A DNA stretch of 24,847 bases from contig JBFWKZ010000019.1 of NCBI GenBank assembly GCA_050252415.1, positions 1-24,847 on the forward strand, read 5' to 3'. The notes under the pieces are model-generated. The model was not told the DNA's origin and ran no database searches. It saw nothing but the letters and a program-made list of their open reading frames with translations. The stretch is from Heteroscillospira sp050252415 (GTDB taxonomy: Bacteria > Bacillota > Clostridia > Oscillospirales > Oscillospiraceae). This document shows, piece by piece, positions 1 through 8,378 of this stretch (position 1 is the stretch's first letter; every line of letters begins with the position of its first letter). The position numbers and the translations under genes were made by a program.

Positions 1-64
1 TGTATATGTCCTCAATGTTTTGTACTGGCGCTTCCTTGCCGCGCGCTGGCAAAGGATTTATCAT
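1..64 (-). CDS. Partial CDS, N-terminal 21 residues only, unidentified (possibly Uma2-like)
   Basis: A leftward gene begins with ATG at 62-64 and runs off the left edge. An excellent ribosome site (AGAAGGAGG on the minus strand, around 72-82) precedes it. The visible peptide reads MINPLPARGKEAPVQNIEDIY. The final IEDIY resembles the early part of Uma2/DUF820 nuclease-fold proteins, which often begin with a YTIEDIY-like stretch, but 21 residues cannot settle this. That a gene starts here is well supported by the ribosome site and the open frame; its function is not. Confidence 0.6.
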   Translation of the reverse strand, partial: MINPLPARGKEAPVQNIEDIY

Positions 65-216
65 CTCACAACCTCCTTCTACTAGTAATACGATCGAGTG
101 GGGCAAAATGTTGGAAGATTTCAGGAAAGTTTTGCGATCTGTGAAGCCGTGAAACGAACATAACGGAAACAATTACTATAAAACAGACGTATCTCTAATA
201 AATAATGCGTAAACTG

Positions 217-253
217 AAAGACCCGGGCGGATTGAAGTCCGCCCGGGTCTTTT
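217..253. terminator. Strong hairpin terminator, probably bidirectional
   Basis: A perfect 15-bp stem (AAAGACCCGGGCGGA at 217-231 with its complement at 238-252) closes a 6-nt loop and is flanked by A and T runs on both sides. It lies downstream of the leftward hydrogenase and upstream of the leftward gene at the edge, so it most likely ends hydrogenase transcription. No rightward gene precedes it. Confidence 0.7.
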
Positions 254-332
254 CATGCCGCTATTTCGCTGTTCTGGAACGGGAGCGTTTCCAGAATACC
301 CAAGCCAATCCTATGGCTTTTTGTTGAGCTTA

Positions 333-372
333 AATCCCCGGTCCTATTTTTGTAAAACAGACCGGGAATTTT
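333..372. repeat. Inverted repeat (CCCGGTC/GACCGGG) with long loop
   Basis: CCCGGTC and GACCGGG pair across a loop of about 16 nt, followed on the plus strand by a T run. A second inverted repeat (TTCTGGAACG / CGTTTCCAGAA, about 270-297) lies just to the left. Both sit in the hydrogenase 3' region and may be auxiliary terminators or decayed repeats. Confidence 0.4.
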
Positions 373-444
373 TTCAGTACGGTTTTTTATCTTCACTTAA
401 TGACATTGGGAGTATCCCCGGGATCTTTTGGGGGAAGGCCATGG

Positions 445-1980
445 CTATTTCATCATAGCTTTATTCGCCGTCATCCTCCAGCAGCAGATGTAAAGCGCCG
501 GCATATTCCGTCTCGTCGGCAATTTTTTTTTGGATTCTTCTTTATACCGGTTCACAGCAACGGCAGCTTTATTGAATGCCTCAATCGTCCCGGCACCGCC
601 CACACAGCCTTCGGGACAGGCCATACCCTCCAACAGATAGCCCTTGTACTTTCCCGCTTTGGCAAGAGCCATCATCTTTTTGCACTCGCGAAGTCCCTGA
701 GCGTTGACGACGTTTATCTCTACGCCGGGATGGTCTTTCTTTATCAGGTCGACCACGGCGGACGCGACGCCGCCGCTGACGGCAAAACCGCGGCCTGCCG
801 CCGTTGTTCCAGCCCCAAAGCTTTCATCACTCTCAAGCTTTGAAAAATCAACATTTTTTGCATCGAACATGCCGGCAAGCTCTTCATAGGTGAGGACAAA
901 ATCCACATCGCTGCGGATGCTGCGGCGCATGGCCTCAAGTTTTTTTGCGGCGCAGGGGCCAACAAAGCATATCTTATGGTCCGGGTATTTGCGCTTGATC
1001 ATGCGGGCCGTCAGCACCATAGGCGTCAGGGCCATCGAGATCGTATCGGAGAGGTCTGGAAAAAGCTTTTTGACCATGACGCTCCATGCCGGACAACAGG
1101 ATGTGGCCATAAACGGCAGCTCGCCCGGAACCTTCTCAATGAAGTCGTTTGCCTCATCGATCGTACAGAGGTCGGCGCCGACGGCAACCTGTTTGACCGA
1201 TTGGAATCCTAGCGCATGCATGGCTGCGGGCAGACGGACCGGGGTGAGGTCCGGGCCAAATTGGCCGACAAAGGCCGGGGCCACGATCGCCGTCAATTTG
1301 TCGCCTTTTCTTATGGCGGTGCAGACCTGGAGTATCTGGCTTTTGTCGGCAATAGCTCCAAAAGGGCAGTTCGCCATACACATGCCGCAGGAGACACATT
1401 TATTATAGTCAATGTCGGCCCGCCCGTGATCGTCGCTGCTGATGGCATCCATGCCACAGGACTTGGAACAGGGCCGTTCCTGCTTTATGATGGCGTTATA
1501 GTCGCAGGCCTCGATACATTTACCGCACTTGATGCATTTTTCCGGATCAATATGGCTGTGCCCTTTGACCATAGAGACGGCCTTTTTTGGACAGACCTCA
1601 ACACAGGGGTGCGCAAGACAGCCCTGACACATATCGGTGACAATGACGCGCTTTTCCGGACAGGCATTGCATGCAAACTTGATGATATTGACAAGCGGAG
1701 GATGATAATACTTTTCGGCAATGGCGCTTTCCTCGATTCCGGCATCGGTCGGTGCATAGTCGTCCAGAGACCGGAGCGGCAGGCCGCAGGCGAGACGGAC
1801 GCGCTCGCTGACGATGGCGCGTTCGACAAAGATACTGTCACGGTATGTGGCATCCTCGCCGGGAATGATATCAAACGGCAGCTCACGCAGCCTGGAATAG
1901 TTGCCGTCGTAGGCCATTTTAGCAACGGCAGCAAAGACTTTTCTGCGTATATCGCCAATGTTGTTATGAATTCCCCTCAT
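445..1980 (-). CDS. Monomeric group B [FeFe] hydrogenase, C terminus probably frameshifted
   Basis: A cytoplasmic [FeFe] hydrogenase that would interconvert protons and H2 using ferredoxin-type electrons. All three H-cluster motifs are present: TSCCPAW (293-299), GPCAAKK (341-347) and EGMACPEGCVGGAG (451-464). The N-terminal half carries Cys groups for several [4Fe-4S] clusters (C104/107/118/121/126/130; C149/152/155/159; C171/175; C195/198/201/205). The N terminus MRGIHNNIGDIRRKV and the PCxAKK form of motif L2 match the monomeric group B family. The start has AAAGGAG about 10 nt upstream and a promoter at 2024-2052. After residue 486 the frame passes through nine A residues (523-531) and becomes an unnatural LPTRRNMPALY... 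tail. One added A gives IADETEYAGALHLLLEDDGE and a stop at 461-463. The family call is firm; the physiological direction and partner are unknown. No other hydrogenase subunits are nearby. Confidence 0.93.
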   Translation of the reverse strand: MRGIHNNIGDIRRKVFAAVAKMAYDGNYSRLRELPFDIIPGEDATYRDSIFVERAIVSERVRLACGLPLRSLDDYAPTDAGIEESAIAEKYYHPPLVNIIKFACNACPEKRVIVTDMCQGCLAHPCVEVCPKKAVSMVKGHSHIDPEKCIKCGKCIEACDYNAIIKQERPCSKSCGMDAISSDDHGRADIDYNKCVSCGMCMANCPFGAIADKSQILQVCTAIRKGDKLTAIVAPAFVGQFGPDLTPVRLPAAMHALGFQSVKQVAVGADLCTIDEANDFIEKVPGELPFMATSCCPAWSVMVKKLFPDLSDTISMALTPMVLTARMIKRKYPDHKICFVGPCAAKKLEAMRRSIRSDVDFVLTYEELAGMFDAKNVDFSKLESDESFGAGTTAAGRGFAVSGGVASAVVDLIKKDHPGVEINVVNAQGLRECKKMMALAKAGKYKGYLLEGMACPEGCVGGAGTIEAFNKAAVAVNRYKEESKKKLPTRRNMPALYICCWRMTANKAMMK

Positions 1981-2023
1981 ATTTTATAAACTCCTTTTGT
2001 TATCATCACTTGTTCAGGGGACT

Positions 2024-2052
2024 ATGATAACATTTTAACAAACTTTTGCCAA
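2024..2052 (-). promoter_or_regulatory. Sigma-A-type promoter of the hydrogenase gene
   Basis: On the minus strand, TTGGCA (2047-2052) and TATCAT (2024-2029) are separated by exactly 17 bp. Each hexamer matches the consensus at 5 of 6 bases. Transcription would begin near 2017, giving a leader of about 35 nt before the hydrogenase start at 1980. Confidence 0.65.
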
Positions 2053-2143
2053 GTGTTATTTCTCAATTACAAGGTGGATATTACCATTTTTTACAGGTTG
2101 TTGGAATTTCATCCGATCAAGCCCGTAAAATCTGTGGGAAATT

Positions 2144-2366
2144 AAAACCGGCAGGGCGGCCGCCCTGCCGGTCAGGCTGTTGACAAAGTCCTCCGGGCTT
2201 TGTCAACAAAAAGTTTTCATGACGGCTACTTAGCCGTAACCGTCATGAAAAGTGTCAAAGTTCCCATGGAATATTCTCACCCCCATGGGGCCCCAAGTAT
2301 TTTTTATCCGAGACGGCAGGAGTGAATCCTGCCTACTGAAAACCGGCAGGGCGGCGGCCCCGCCGG
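2144..2366. repeat. Array of intergenic hairpins bounded by a 17-nt direct repeat
   Basis: Six inverted repeats lie in about 220 bp: a perfect 26-bp palindrome (2147-2172); GTTGACAAAG/CTTTGTCAAC (2179-2207); TTTTCATGACGG/CCGTCATGAAAA (2214-2251) with an inner GGCTA/TAGCC stem; CCCATGG/CCATGGG (2263-2289); GGCAGGA/TCCTGCC (2315-2333); and AACCGGC/GCCGGTT (about 2341-2367). AAAACCGGCAGGGCGGC occurs as a direct repeat at 2144-2160 and 2339-2355. The gap from 1990 to 2484 has no convincing gene. The array lies between the 3' end of the leftward kinase gene and the hydrogenase promoter. It may include the kinase terminator, but its size suggests a repeated extragenic element. Confidence 0.7.
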
Positions 2367-2484
2367 TTATAAACAGGATCCCGGGGATAGTCCCCAGAAT
2401 TTATATTGGAATTATCATATGTTGAGCTGTTGAGCTTATGAATATACCGTCACCGATGCCAATAGGCAACTAGAAACAATGACC

Positions 2485-3726
2485 TTATGATTTTATTGGG
2501 AATGTCACGGTGAAGACTGTCCCTTGTCTGCCGCTGGCGGCGGTGATATGTCCGTTATGCGATTGGACGATAGCATGTGCTATGGCGAGTCCCAAGCCAT
2601 AACCGCCGGACTCCCGGCTGCGGGAAGTATCGGCGCGGTAAAAGCGCTCAAAAATATGTTCAAGATGCTCAGGCGGAATGGGTTCACCGGTATTTTGTAC
2701 GGTGAGAATGCTTTTTTCAGATTCACGGCGCAGGGAGAGGCAGACGTGCCCGTTGGGGCCGGCGTATTTTACGGCGTTGTCCAATAAGATCGCCGTGAGG
2801 CGGTCCAGTGCCTGCGCATCGCCATGTACGGTGAGTTCCGGATCGACCTTGCTGTCGAGTGCAATGCCGCGCTCAAAGGCCACCGTCTCAAACCGAAGAA
2901 CGCAACCGGTAACAACGTCGCAGAAATTTACGGGCAGCATTTCGCGCTGCCGTTTCCCGGCGTCATTTTTGGCAAGGAACAAAAGGTCATCAACGAGTCC
3001 TCTCATCTGAGAAGCCTCATCCTGAATATAGCCAAGCCATTTTTCTTGCGTGGACACGGTTTCATTCGGCCGGCCAAGAACGATACCGATGTTGGCAAGA
3101 ATCACCGTCAGCGGCGTTTTGAGTTCGTGGGAAGCGTCCGCAACGAACTGCCTTTGCTGCGCCCAGGCTTGTTCCACCGGGCGGAGAGACAGCCGCGACA
3201 GCAGCAGGCTGATGAAAAAAAACAGGACAAGAGCCCCAAGCCCAACAAGCAGTGAAGTGACGATAAGACGGGTGAGGGAGGCATGCTCCCATCCGAGATC
3301 GGAAAAGGCGATATGAAGCTCGTCGTTGTCGCTCCTTACAAGGTAACGCAATCCAAGCTGCGGAAGTTTTCCGGTGTGCATATCGGTGCTGAGTACCTGT
3401 GACACAGCTTCTTTAAGCACATCGTTGGACACCTTAACGTCATTGCCGCTGAAGACATCGAGGACATTTCCGTCCCCGTCCACATTGACACAGAACGTTG
3501 GAATAATAAAATGCTGGTTCGGATCTTCTTTGTCCGGCGGCATGGAAAACTCAAAAGGAGTATCCCCGTCGCTATGCCGCCGGAGCGTCATTTCCATAGC
3601 CGCAATGCTGTCTGCCTTGGACTGACGTGCACTCGAGATGAGCAGTACGCTGAAGACACACAACAAAACCAGCGTTACAAGCAACATATTCGTCAGAATA
3701 AATTTGATTTTAAGCTTACGCAGCAT
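2485..3726 (-). CDS. Sensor histidine kinase (HisKA/HATPase)
   Basis: A membrane sensor kinase that autophosphorylates on His and passes phosphate to the regulator encoded just upstream. It has a transmembrane helix (about 8-31), an extracytoplasmic sensor region of about 120 residues (32-151), a second helix (about 152-177), the HisKA box ASHELKTP with His200, the N box around LLDNAVKYAG, and G boxes GYGLGLAIAH and GTVFTVTF. The length of 413 aa is usual for a two-helix kinase. It starts 12 bp after the response-regulator stop, whose TGA overlaps the GAGG ribosome site, so the two genes are coupled. The sensor domain belongs to no family I recognise and the signal is unknown. Confidence 0.93.
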   Translation of the reverse strand: MLRKLKIKFILTNMLLVTLVLLCVFSVLLISSARQSKADSIAAMEMTLRRHSDGDTPFEFSMPPDKEDPNQHFIIPTFCVNVDGDGNVLDVFSGNDVKVSNDVLKEAVSQVLSTDMHTGKLPQLGLRYLVRSDNDELHIAFSDLGWEHASLTRLIVTSLLVGLGALVLFFFISLLLSRLSLRPVEQAWAQQRQFVADASHELKTPLTVILANIGIVLGRPNETVSTQEKWLGYIQDEASQMRGLVDDLLFLAKNDAGKRQREMLPVNFCDVVTGCVLRFETVAFERGIALDSKVDPELTVHGDAQALDRLTAILLDNAVKYAGPNGHVCLSLRRESEKSILTVQNTGEPIPPEHLEHIFERFYRADTSRSRESGGYGLGLAIAHAIVQSHNGHITAASGRQGTVFTVTFPIKS

Positions 3727-3738
3727 AGTGCAAAATCC

Positions 3739-4416
3739 TCATTTCGCCGGAAATTCCAGCAGATAACCAAGCTTACGCACGGTGGCGATCGATACGGTGC
3801 TGCCAAGGAAACTCAGTTTCTTGCGCAGAAAGGATATGTAAACCTCCACATTGTTGTCCTCAGCCTCGGAATCAATGCCCCATACGCGGTTTATAAGGCC
3901 TACCTTGGTCACAACGGCGGGGGCGCTTGCCATCAGCAGATGTGTGATTTCGAATTCCTTGAAGCTGAGACGCACGAAGCGTTTTCCGCAGCTGAGTTCC
4001 CGCGATGTGCAGTCGAGCCGCAGATCGCCGAATTCAAGTTCATCACCCAGGACTTCTCCGCGCCGGCGTGTGAGAGCACGCACCCTGGCCATCAGTTCTC
4101 CGGAATCAAAGGGCTTTGTCATATAATCGTCGGAGCCGCAGTCCAGTCCGCTTATTTTGTTTGAGACCTCATCGCGCGCTGTCAGCATGAGTATCGGCGT
4201 TGAGATGTGGGCGCTTCTCAGGCGCCGCGCCACTTCAAACCCATCCGCCTTCGGCAGCATAACGTCCAGTATAATGAGATCATACTGATCTGTAAGACCA
4301 TATTCAATACCGTCTGCCCCGTCGTACACCACATCAGTCAGATACCGCTGCCCATTCATCAGCTCGCGCAGAGTCTCAGCGAGCCTTTTCTCATCCTCAA
4401 CGATCAAGATCCGCAT
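3739..4416 (-). CDS. OmpR-family response regulator
   Basis: A DNA-binding response regulator of 225 aa. The receiver domain (1-about 120) has the acidic pocket E8/D9, phosphoacceptor D51 in ILDVMLPK, T79 and K101. A winged-helix output domain (about 125-222) ends with the typical VSIATVRKLGYLLE. The start has GGAGG about 7 nt upstream. It is the first gene of a two-gene operon with the histidine kinase and is divergent from the adaptor/ABC/SLH genes. By context it likely controls that export module, a common arrangement, but no target site is proven. Confidence 0.94.
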   Translation of the reverse strand: MRILIVEDEKRLAETLRELMNGQRYLTDVVYDGADGIEYGLTDQYDLIILDVMLPKADGFEVARRLRSAHISTPILMLTARDEVSNKISGLDCGSDDYMTKPFDSGELMARVRALTRRRGEVLGDELEFGDLRLDCTSRELSCGKRFVRLSFKEFEITHLLMASAPAVVTKVGLINRVWGIDSEAEDNNVEVYISFLRKKLSFLGSTVSIATVRKLGYLLEFPAK

Positions 4417-4468
4417 AGCGCACCTCCAATTATATTTGCTATTATTCTAATGTATGCGCCTGAAATTT

Positions 4469-4505
4469 ACCTTAAAATTATAAGGTTTTCTGGCGAAAAT
4501 TGCCA
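4469..4505 (-). promoter_or_regulatory. Candidate promoter/operator of the two-component operon
   Basis: On the minus strand a perfect TATAAT (4477-4482) lies 17 bp from a weak TGGCAA (4500-4505). The -10 is embedded in an inverted repeat, ACCTTA (4469-4474) and TAAGGT (4481-4486), which could be an operator. The -35 match is poor, so activator dependence or a different promoter is possible. Confidence 0.35.
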
Positions 4506-4618
4506 GAGATTTTTGATATTTTCATAATCTATTTACAATTGGACGGGCCATTTTTAAGAGTAATTTCAGCCCTGTCCACTATACTGATCAAGATGAATCC
4601 TGATTGGAGGAATTTGGT

Positions 4619-6424
4619 ATGCAGCTCACGCTTCCTGTAAAGAAATGGAAAGAAAGGGTTCCAATAAAAAATTTTGGCAAATGGAAAAAGCCAAAATGGA
4701 AAAAGCCTAAAAAAAAGACGGTTATGATTATTATTGGTGTGGTTTTGCTTGTGGCGGCTGTGCTGGCGACGTGGCTACTGCTGTTCCAAGAAGACGAGCA
4801 GGTCGCGCTGACCGAGACGTTGACGACCGGCAGCCTTGCGACCACGATAACAGGGACAGGCGTTACCGTTCCGACCGACAGCGAAACCATAACCGTGGCA
4901 TCGACGGCAGTGATCAACAAGGTGTATGTCTCGGCCGGCGATACGGTTGAGGTTGGCGATATGCTCTATGAGCAGGACGACAGCGAGCTTGACGATGAGA
5001 TTGCAGATTACGAAGATGAAATAGCCGATCTCGAAGATACGCTTGCCGATTATCAGAGCCAGGTCTCGGATTTGAATGAGACCATATCCGATTTGACGAC
5101 AACCGCGCCGTTTTCCGGCAACATCTCTGAAATCAATGTCGAAGTAGGCGACAATGTTTCAAGCGGGACAACGCTTGCCGTCCTGGTGGATAACAGCGAG
5201 CTCACGCTGACCCAATATTTCAGTTATGCTTATGAAGACGATATCTATGTTGGAATGAAGGCTAATGTCTCAGTCGCCAGTCTTATGCTGAATCTGGAGG
5301 GGACAGTTACCGATATTGAGAAGGTAGACCGCGTTACAACGGAAGGAACACGATGTTTTGCCGTAATCATAACTGTGGAAAATCCGGGTGCGCTCACCGA
5401 GGGAATGTCGGGTGCAGGTTACCTCCTGACAGACTCCGGTGAGAAACTCTACCCCGCAATTGAGGGCGAGCTTGAATATAAGAACACTAAGACGCTTACG
5501 GCGGAGGCATCCGGAGAAATTTCTGCGGTAAATGTCGTGGACTATGAGACAGTCACCAGTGGTCAGTTGCTCTTTGAAATTGACGATACGGACTATTTGG
5601 AAGATCTCAGCTCGCTGAATGATAGAATAAGCCAGACTGAGGAACGTATATCAAACTATGAGGACAAGATAGAAGAGACGGAGGAGTCCCGGGAGGACTA
5701 TGCCGTCCAGGCAGAGATAGCGGGCAAGGTCATTTTGGTCGGAATACGCGAGGGAGAAGAACCCAGAAGCTCCAGTACAACCGCTGTGATGATCTATAAC
5801 CTCGATACCATGGAGATAACCGCGGACATAGACGAGCTGGATATTGACAGTATTGAAAAAGGGATGGACGTTACCGTTACAAAGTCCGGAACCAACAGCA
5901 GTGAGGATCAAGTCTATGACGCAACAATCTCAGAGGTAAGCTATGAGGCAACGAACTCAGACGGTGTGGCTTACTTCCCGATAACCATCGAAATACCCGC
6001 AGAAGGCGAACTCTCCGCCGGTATCAACGTCTCGTATACCATTCAGATTGGTGACGAGTCAGAGGGCGTTTTGGCGCCGATTTCCGCGCTTAAGACGACG
6101 AGTGAGGGGACCTGCCTCTTTATTGAATCCGATACGAGACCCGACGACGCCATTGATCTGGATGGGGTTGACATTCCGGATGGTTTTTATGCCGTACCGG
6201 TTGAGATCGGCGTTTCAAATAATGAGTATGTCCAAATCGTCTCAGGCGCAAGTGAGGGTGACGTTGTGTTCACACGCTATCAGGAGAGCGCCCCGTCAGG
6301 CGGTGACACGACGAGTGATAGTGAGGAAAGTGACGACGCAAATACCGACAACAGTTTCCAGGGGCCGGGTGGTGACTTCAGCGGCGGAGGACCCGGCGGA
6401 ATGGGCGGAGGACCGATGGGCTAA
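4619..6424 (+). CDS. HlyD/MacA-like efflux adaptor with two tandem modules
   Basis: A membrane-fusion (periplasmic-adaptor-type) protein of an ABC exporter, anchored outside the membrane. It has a very basic cytoplasmic N terminus (Lys/Trp-rich, 8-34), one transmembrane helix (about 34-56), then two successive lipoyl/coiled-coil units. In the first, a charged hairpin (about 121-160, DDEIADYEDEIADLEDTLAD) is followed by TTAPFSGNISEINVEVGD. In the second, KTLTAEASGEISAVNVVD precedes another helical stretch (SLNDRISQTEERISNYEDK) and AEIAGKVILVGI. The last 20 or so residues are Gly/Pro-rich (GPGGDFSGGGPGG). The frame opens at a TTG at 4604, but GGAGGAA lies at 4606-4612, so the ATG at 4619 is the true start (601 aa). 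The gene is 26 bp from the ABC ATPase gene. The substrate is unknown. Confidence 0.9.
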   Translation: MQLTLPVKKWKERVPIKNFGKWKKPKWKKPKKKTVMIIIGVVLLVAAVLATWLLLFQEDEQVALTETLTTGSLATTITGTGVTVPTDSETITVASTAVINKVYVSAGDTVEVGDMLYEQDDSELDDEIADYEDEIADLEDTLADYQSQVSDLNETISDLTTTAPFSGNISEINVEVGDNVSSGTTLAVLVDNSELTLTQYFSYAYEDDIYVGMKANVSVASLMLNLEGTVTDIEKVDRVTTEGTRCFAVIITVENPGALTEGMSGAGYLLTDSGEKLYPAIEGELEYKNTKTLTAEASGEISAVNVVDYETVTSGQLLFEIDDTDYLEDLSSLNDRISQTEERISNYEDKIEETEESREDYAVQAEIAGKVILVGIREGEEPRSSSTTAVMIYNLDTMEITADIDELDIDSIEKGMDVTVTKSGTNSSEDQVYDATISEVSYEATNSDGVAYFPITIEIPAEGELSAGINVSYTIQIGDESEGVLAPISALKTTSEGTCLFIESDTRPDDAIDLDGVDIPDGFYAVPVEIGVSNNEYVQIVSGASEGDVVFTRYQESAPSGGDTTSDSEESDDANTDNSFQGPGGDFSGGGPGGMGGGPMG

Positions 6425-6450
6425 TCCCCCATTGAGAAAGGAGGTACGGT

Positions 6451-7164
6451 ATGAGTTTGATTCAATTGGAAAATGTCTATAAAATCTACAGCGAAGGACA
6501 GGAAAATCAGGTGAACGCGCTTGACGGCGTCAGCGTCGCCATTGACAGAGGGGAGTTTGTTGCCGTTATAGGGACGTCCGGTTCCGGTAAGTCCACGATG
6601 ATGAACATCCTTGGCTGCCTCGATGTCCCGACGCGCGGTGAATACTACCTTGACGGCGTCGCCATCCGCGAAAAGAGCCGGCGCGATCTGGAGATGATCC
6701 GCTCAAAGCAGATAAGCTTTATCTTTCAGGGCTATAACCTTATTCCTTCACTGAACGTATGGCAGAATGTCGCGCTGCCCATGCTCTACCAAAAGGTTCC
6801 GCTTGCCGAACGGCGAGAGCGGGCGATAAAGGCATTAGAGCAGGTGGAGATAGTGAGTAAGGCGGAAAACAGACCGTCCCAGCTCTCCGGCGGACAGCAG
6901 CAGCGTGTTGCGATCGCGCGAGCCATAGCGACGCGTTCGCCGGTTTTGATGGCAGATGAACCCACCGGTGCGTTGGATTCCAAAACCGGCGCTCAGGTAC
7001 TTCAGCTCATGCGCGAGCTGAACGAAGACGGTACGACGGTTATTCTCATAACGCATGATAACGGTATAGCCGCCCAGACAAGACGTACGATTAAGCTGAT
7101 CGACGGACATATTGTTCATGACAGCCAGTGGGATGGAATAATTATGCCGGAAGCAGTGGGGTGA
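6451..7164 (+). CDS. ABC transporter ATP-binding protein, MacB/LolD type
   Basis: The nucleotide-binding subunit that powers the adjacent permease. It carries Walker A GTSGSGKST (41-49), Q-loop Gln93 in FIFQGYNL, signature LSGGQQQR (145-152), Walker B VLMADE (165-170) followed by PTGALDS, and H-loop His202. This spacing and the GALDSKTG D-loop are typical of the MacB/LolD/FtsE-type exporter subfamily. AAAGGAGG lies just upstream of the start. The gene ends 7 bp before the permease gene. At 237 aa it is the usual length. Specificity cannot be read from the sequence. Confidence 0.95.
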   Translation: MSLIQLENVYKIYSEGQENQVNALDGVSVAIDRGEFVAVIGTSGSGKSTMMNILGCLDVPTRGEYYLDGVAIREKSRRDLEMIRSKQISFIFQGYNLIPSLNVWQNVALPMLYQKVPLAERRERAIKALEQVEIVSKAENRPSQLSGGQQQRVAIARAIATRSPVLMADEPTGALDSKTGAQVLQLMRELNEDGTTVILITHDNGIAAQTRRTIKLIDGHIVHDSQWDGIIMPEAVG

Positions 7165-7171
7165 GCGTCAC

Positions 7172-8365
7172 ATGAATGCCTTGAAAATGGCTCTGGACTC
7201 GATAAGAGAGAAAAAGGGCCGCTCGTTTCTCACCATGCTCGGTATTATCATAGGCGTTACCGCCGTGCTCGTTCTGGTTGCGCTCGTCTCTGGATACAAT
7301 GCGGATATCACCGCCTACTATGAAAAGCTGGGCGTCAACAAGGTAAATGTCACGCTCACATGGTATGACACCAGCCGCGCGACCGACGTGTATGGCGAGC
7401 TCTATGATTACGCCAATGAATCAATAGCGGATGTCGAGGGGGTATCGCCTTCAGTTAGTGAAGCGTTGCCCGTCCAATATCGCTCAACGACGCTGGATGA
7501 TACCAACAGTACCAGCCCGACAATCTACTTTAGCAGCAACCAGTTTGCCACATGTAACAATTATACGCTCGAGTCGGGACGGGACATCAGTACGTTTGAT
7601 ATCGAAAAGCGCAATAAAGTCTGTGTGCTTGGCTCGTTTGTGGCGGACTCGCTGTTTCAATATGCCGACCCGCTGGGACAGACCGTTACGATTGGCGGCA
7701 TGCCTTTTACCGTAATCGGCACATACTATCAGAAGGACGGCGGTACGGAGGATTCGATGGATAATGCCGTTGCGATCCCATACAGTCTTAACCGTGCCAT
7801 GCTGGTGTCCGATTACATAACCGAAATTACCGTTAAGGTGGATAGCTCCAATAACATGGATACCGTTATGGATAAGTTGGATGTTTGGTTAGATAGTGCG
7901 GTAGACAGCAGCGTCGGCGAATATTCGCTTGAAAACGGAAACTCCGCCATGAGTTCCAGTACCGATGAGATGACCTCTATGAGTGTTGTTCTCGGCGGCA
8001 TTGCTTCAATTGCATTGCTGGTCGGTGGCATAGGAATCATGAACATTATGCTGGTGACCGTTGCCGAGCGTACCCGTGAGATAGGAATTAAAAAATCTAT
8101 CGGGGCGCCAAGAGGCGAAATTATTACCCAATTTTTGGTAGAAGCGGCGATACTCAGCGGCTTAGGAGGCGTAATTGGCATTGCACTGGGCTTCTTATTG
8201 TCGCTTATTCTTGGAAAGGCAATGTATGATCTTATTTTGCTGCCGGGTGCCTTGGTCTCCATCGGAGCTTTTACTTTTTCGGTGATTATCGGCATCGTGT
8301 TTGGTATATATCCGGCCGTCAAGGCATCCAATCTCCAGCCTGTGGATGCCCTGCGGACAGATTAG
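7172..8365 (+). CDS. ABC transporter permease, MacB/FtsX type
   Basis: The membrane subunit of the exporter. It has one N-terminal transmembrane helix (about 18-41), a large extracytoplasmic MacB-like core (about 45-265), and three C-terminal helices with the FtsX hallmark GGIGIMNIMLVTVAERTREIG and the ending YPAVKASNLQPVDALRTD. At 397 aa it matches the half-size permeases that work as dimers with an adaptor. The ribosome site is weak (GGGGTGAG) and the start lies 7 bp after the ATPase stop, so translation is probably coupled. MacB-type mechanotransmission pumps export antibiotics, peptides or lipid-linked molecules; the cargo here is unknown. Confidence 0.94.
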   Translation: MNALKMALDSIREKKGRSFLTMLGIIIGVTAVLVLVALVSGYNADITAYYEKLGVNKVNVTLTWYDTSRATDVYGELYDYANESIADVEGVSPSVSEALPVQYRSTTLDDTNSTSPTIYFSSNQFATCNNYTLESGRDISTFDIEKRNKVCVLGSFVADSLFQYADPLGQTVTIGGMPFTVIGTYYQKDGGTEDSMDNAVAIPYSLNRAMLVSDYITEITVKVDSSNNMDTVMDKLDVWLDSAVDSSVGEYSLENGNSAMSSSTDEMTSMSVVLGGIASIALLVGGIGIMNIMLVTVAERTREIGIKKSIGAPRGEIITQFLVEAAILSGLGGVIGIALGFLLSLILGKAMYDLILLPGALVSIGAFTFSVIIGIVFGIYPAVKASNLQPVDALRTD

Positions 8366-8378
8366 GAGGTAGTCCATT

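Larger units (their letters stand above)
65..444. other. Noncoding gap with three hairpins
   Basis: No convincing gene lies here. The stretch holds the 5' leader of the leftward gene at the window edge and three inverted repeats (217-252, about 270-297 and about 333-370) downstream of the hydrogenase. The short rightward reading frames in it have no ribosome site and are built from hairpin arms. Confidence 0.6.

Noticed and set aside
1216..1989. 257-aa frame on the plus strand
   Set aside because: It is antisense to the hydrogenase, which has complete catalytic motifs, and it lacks a ribosome site or family features.
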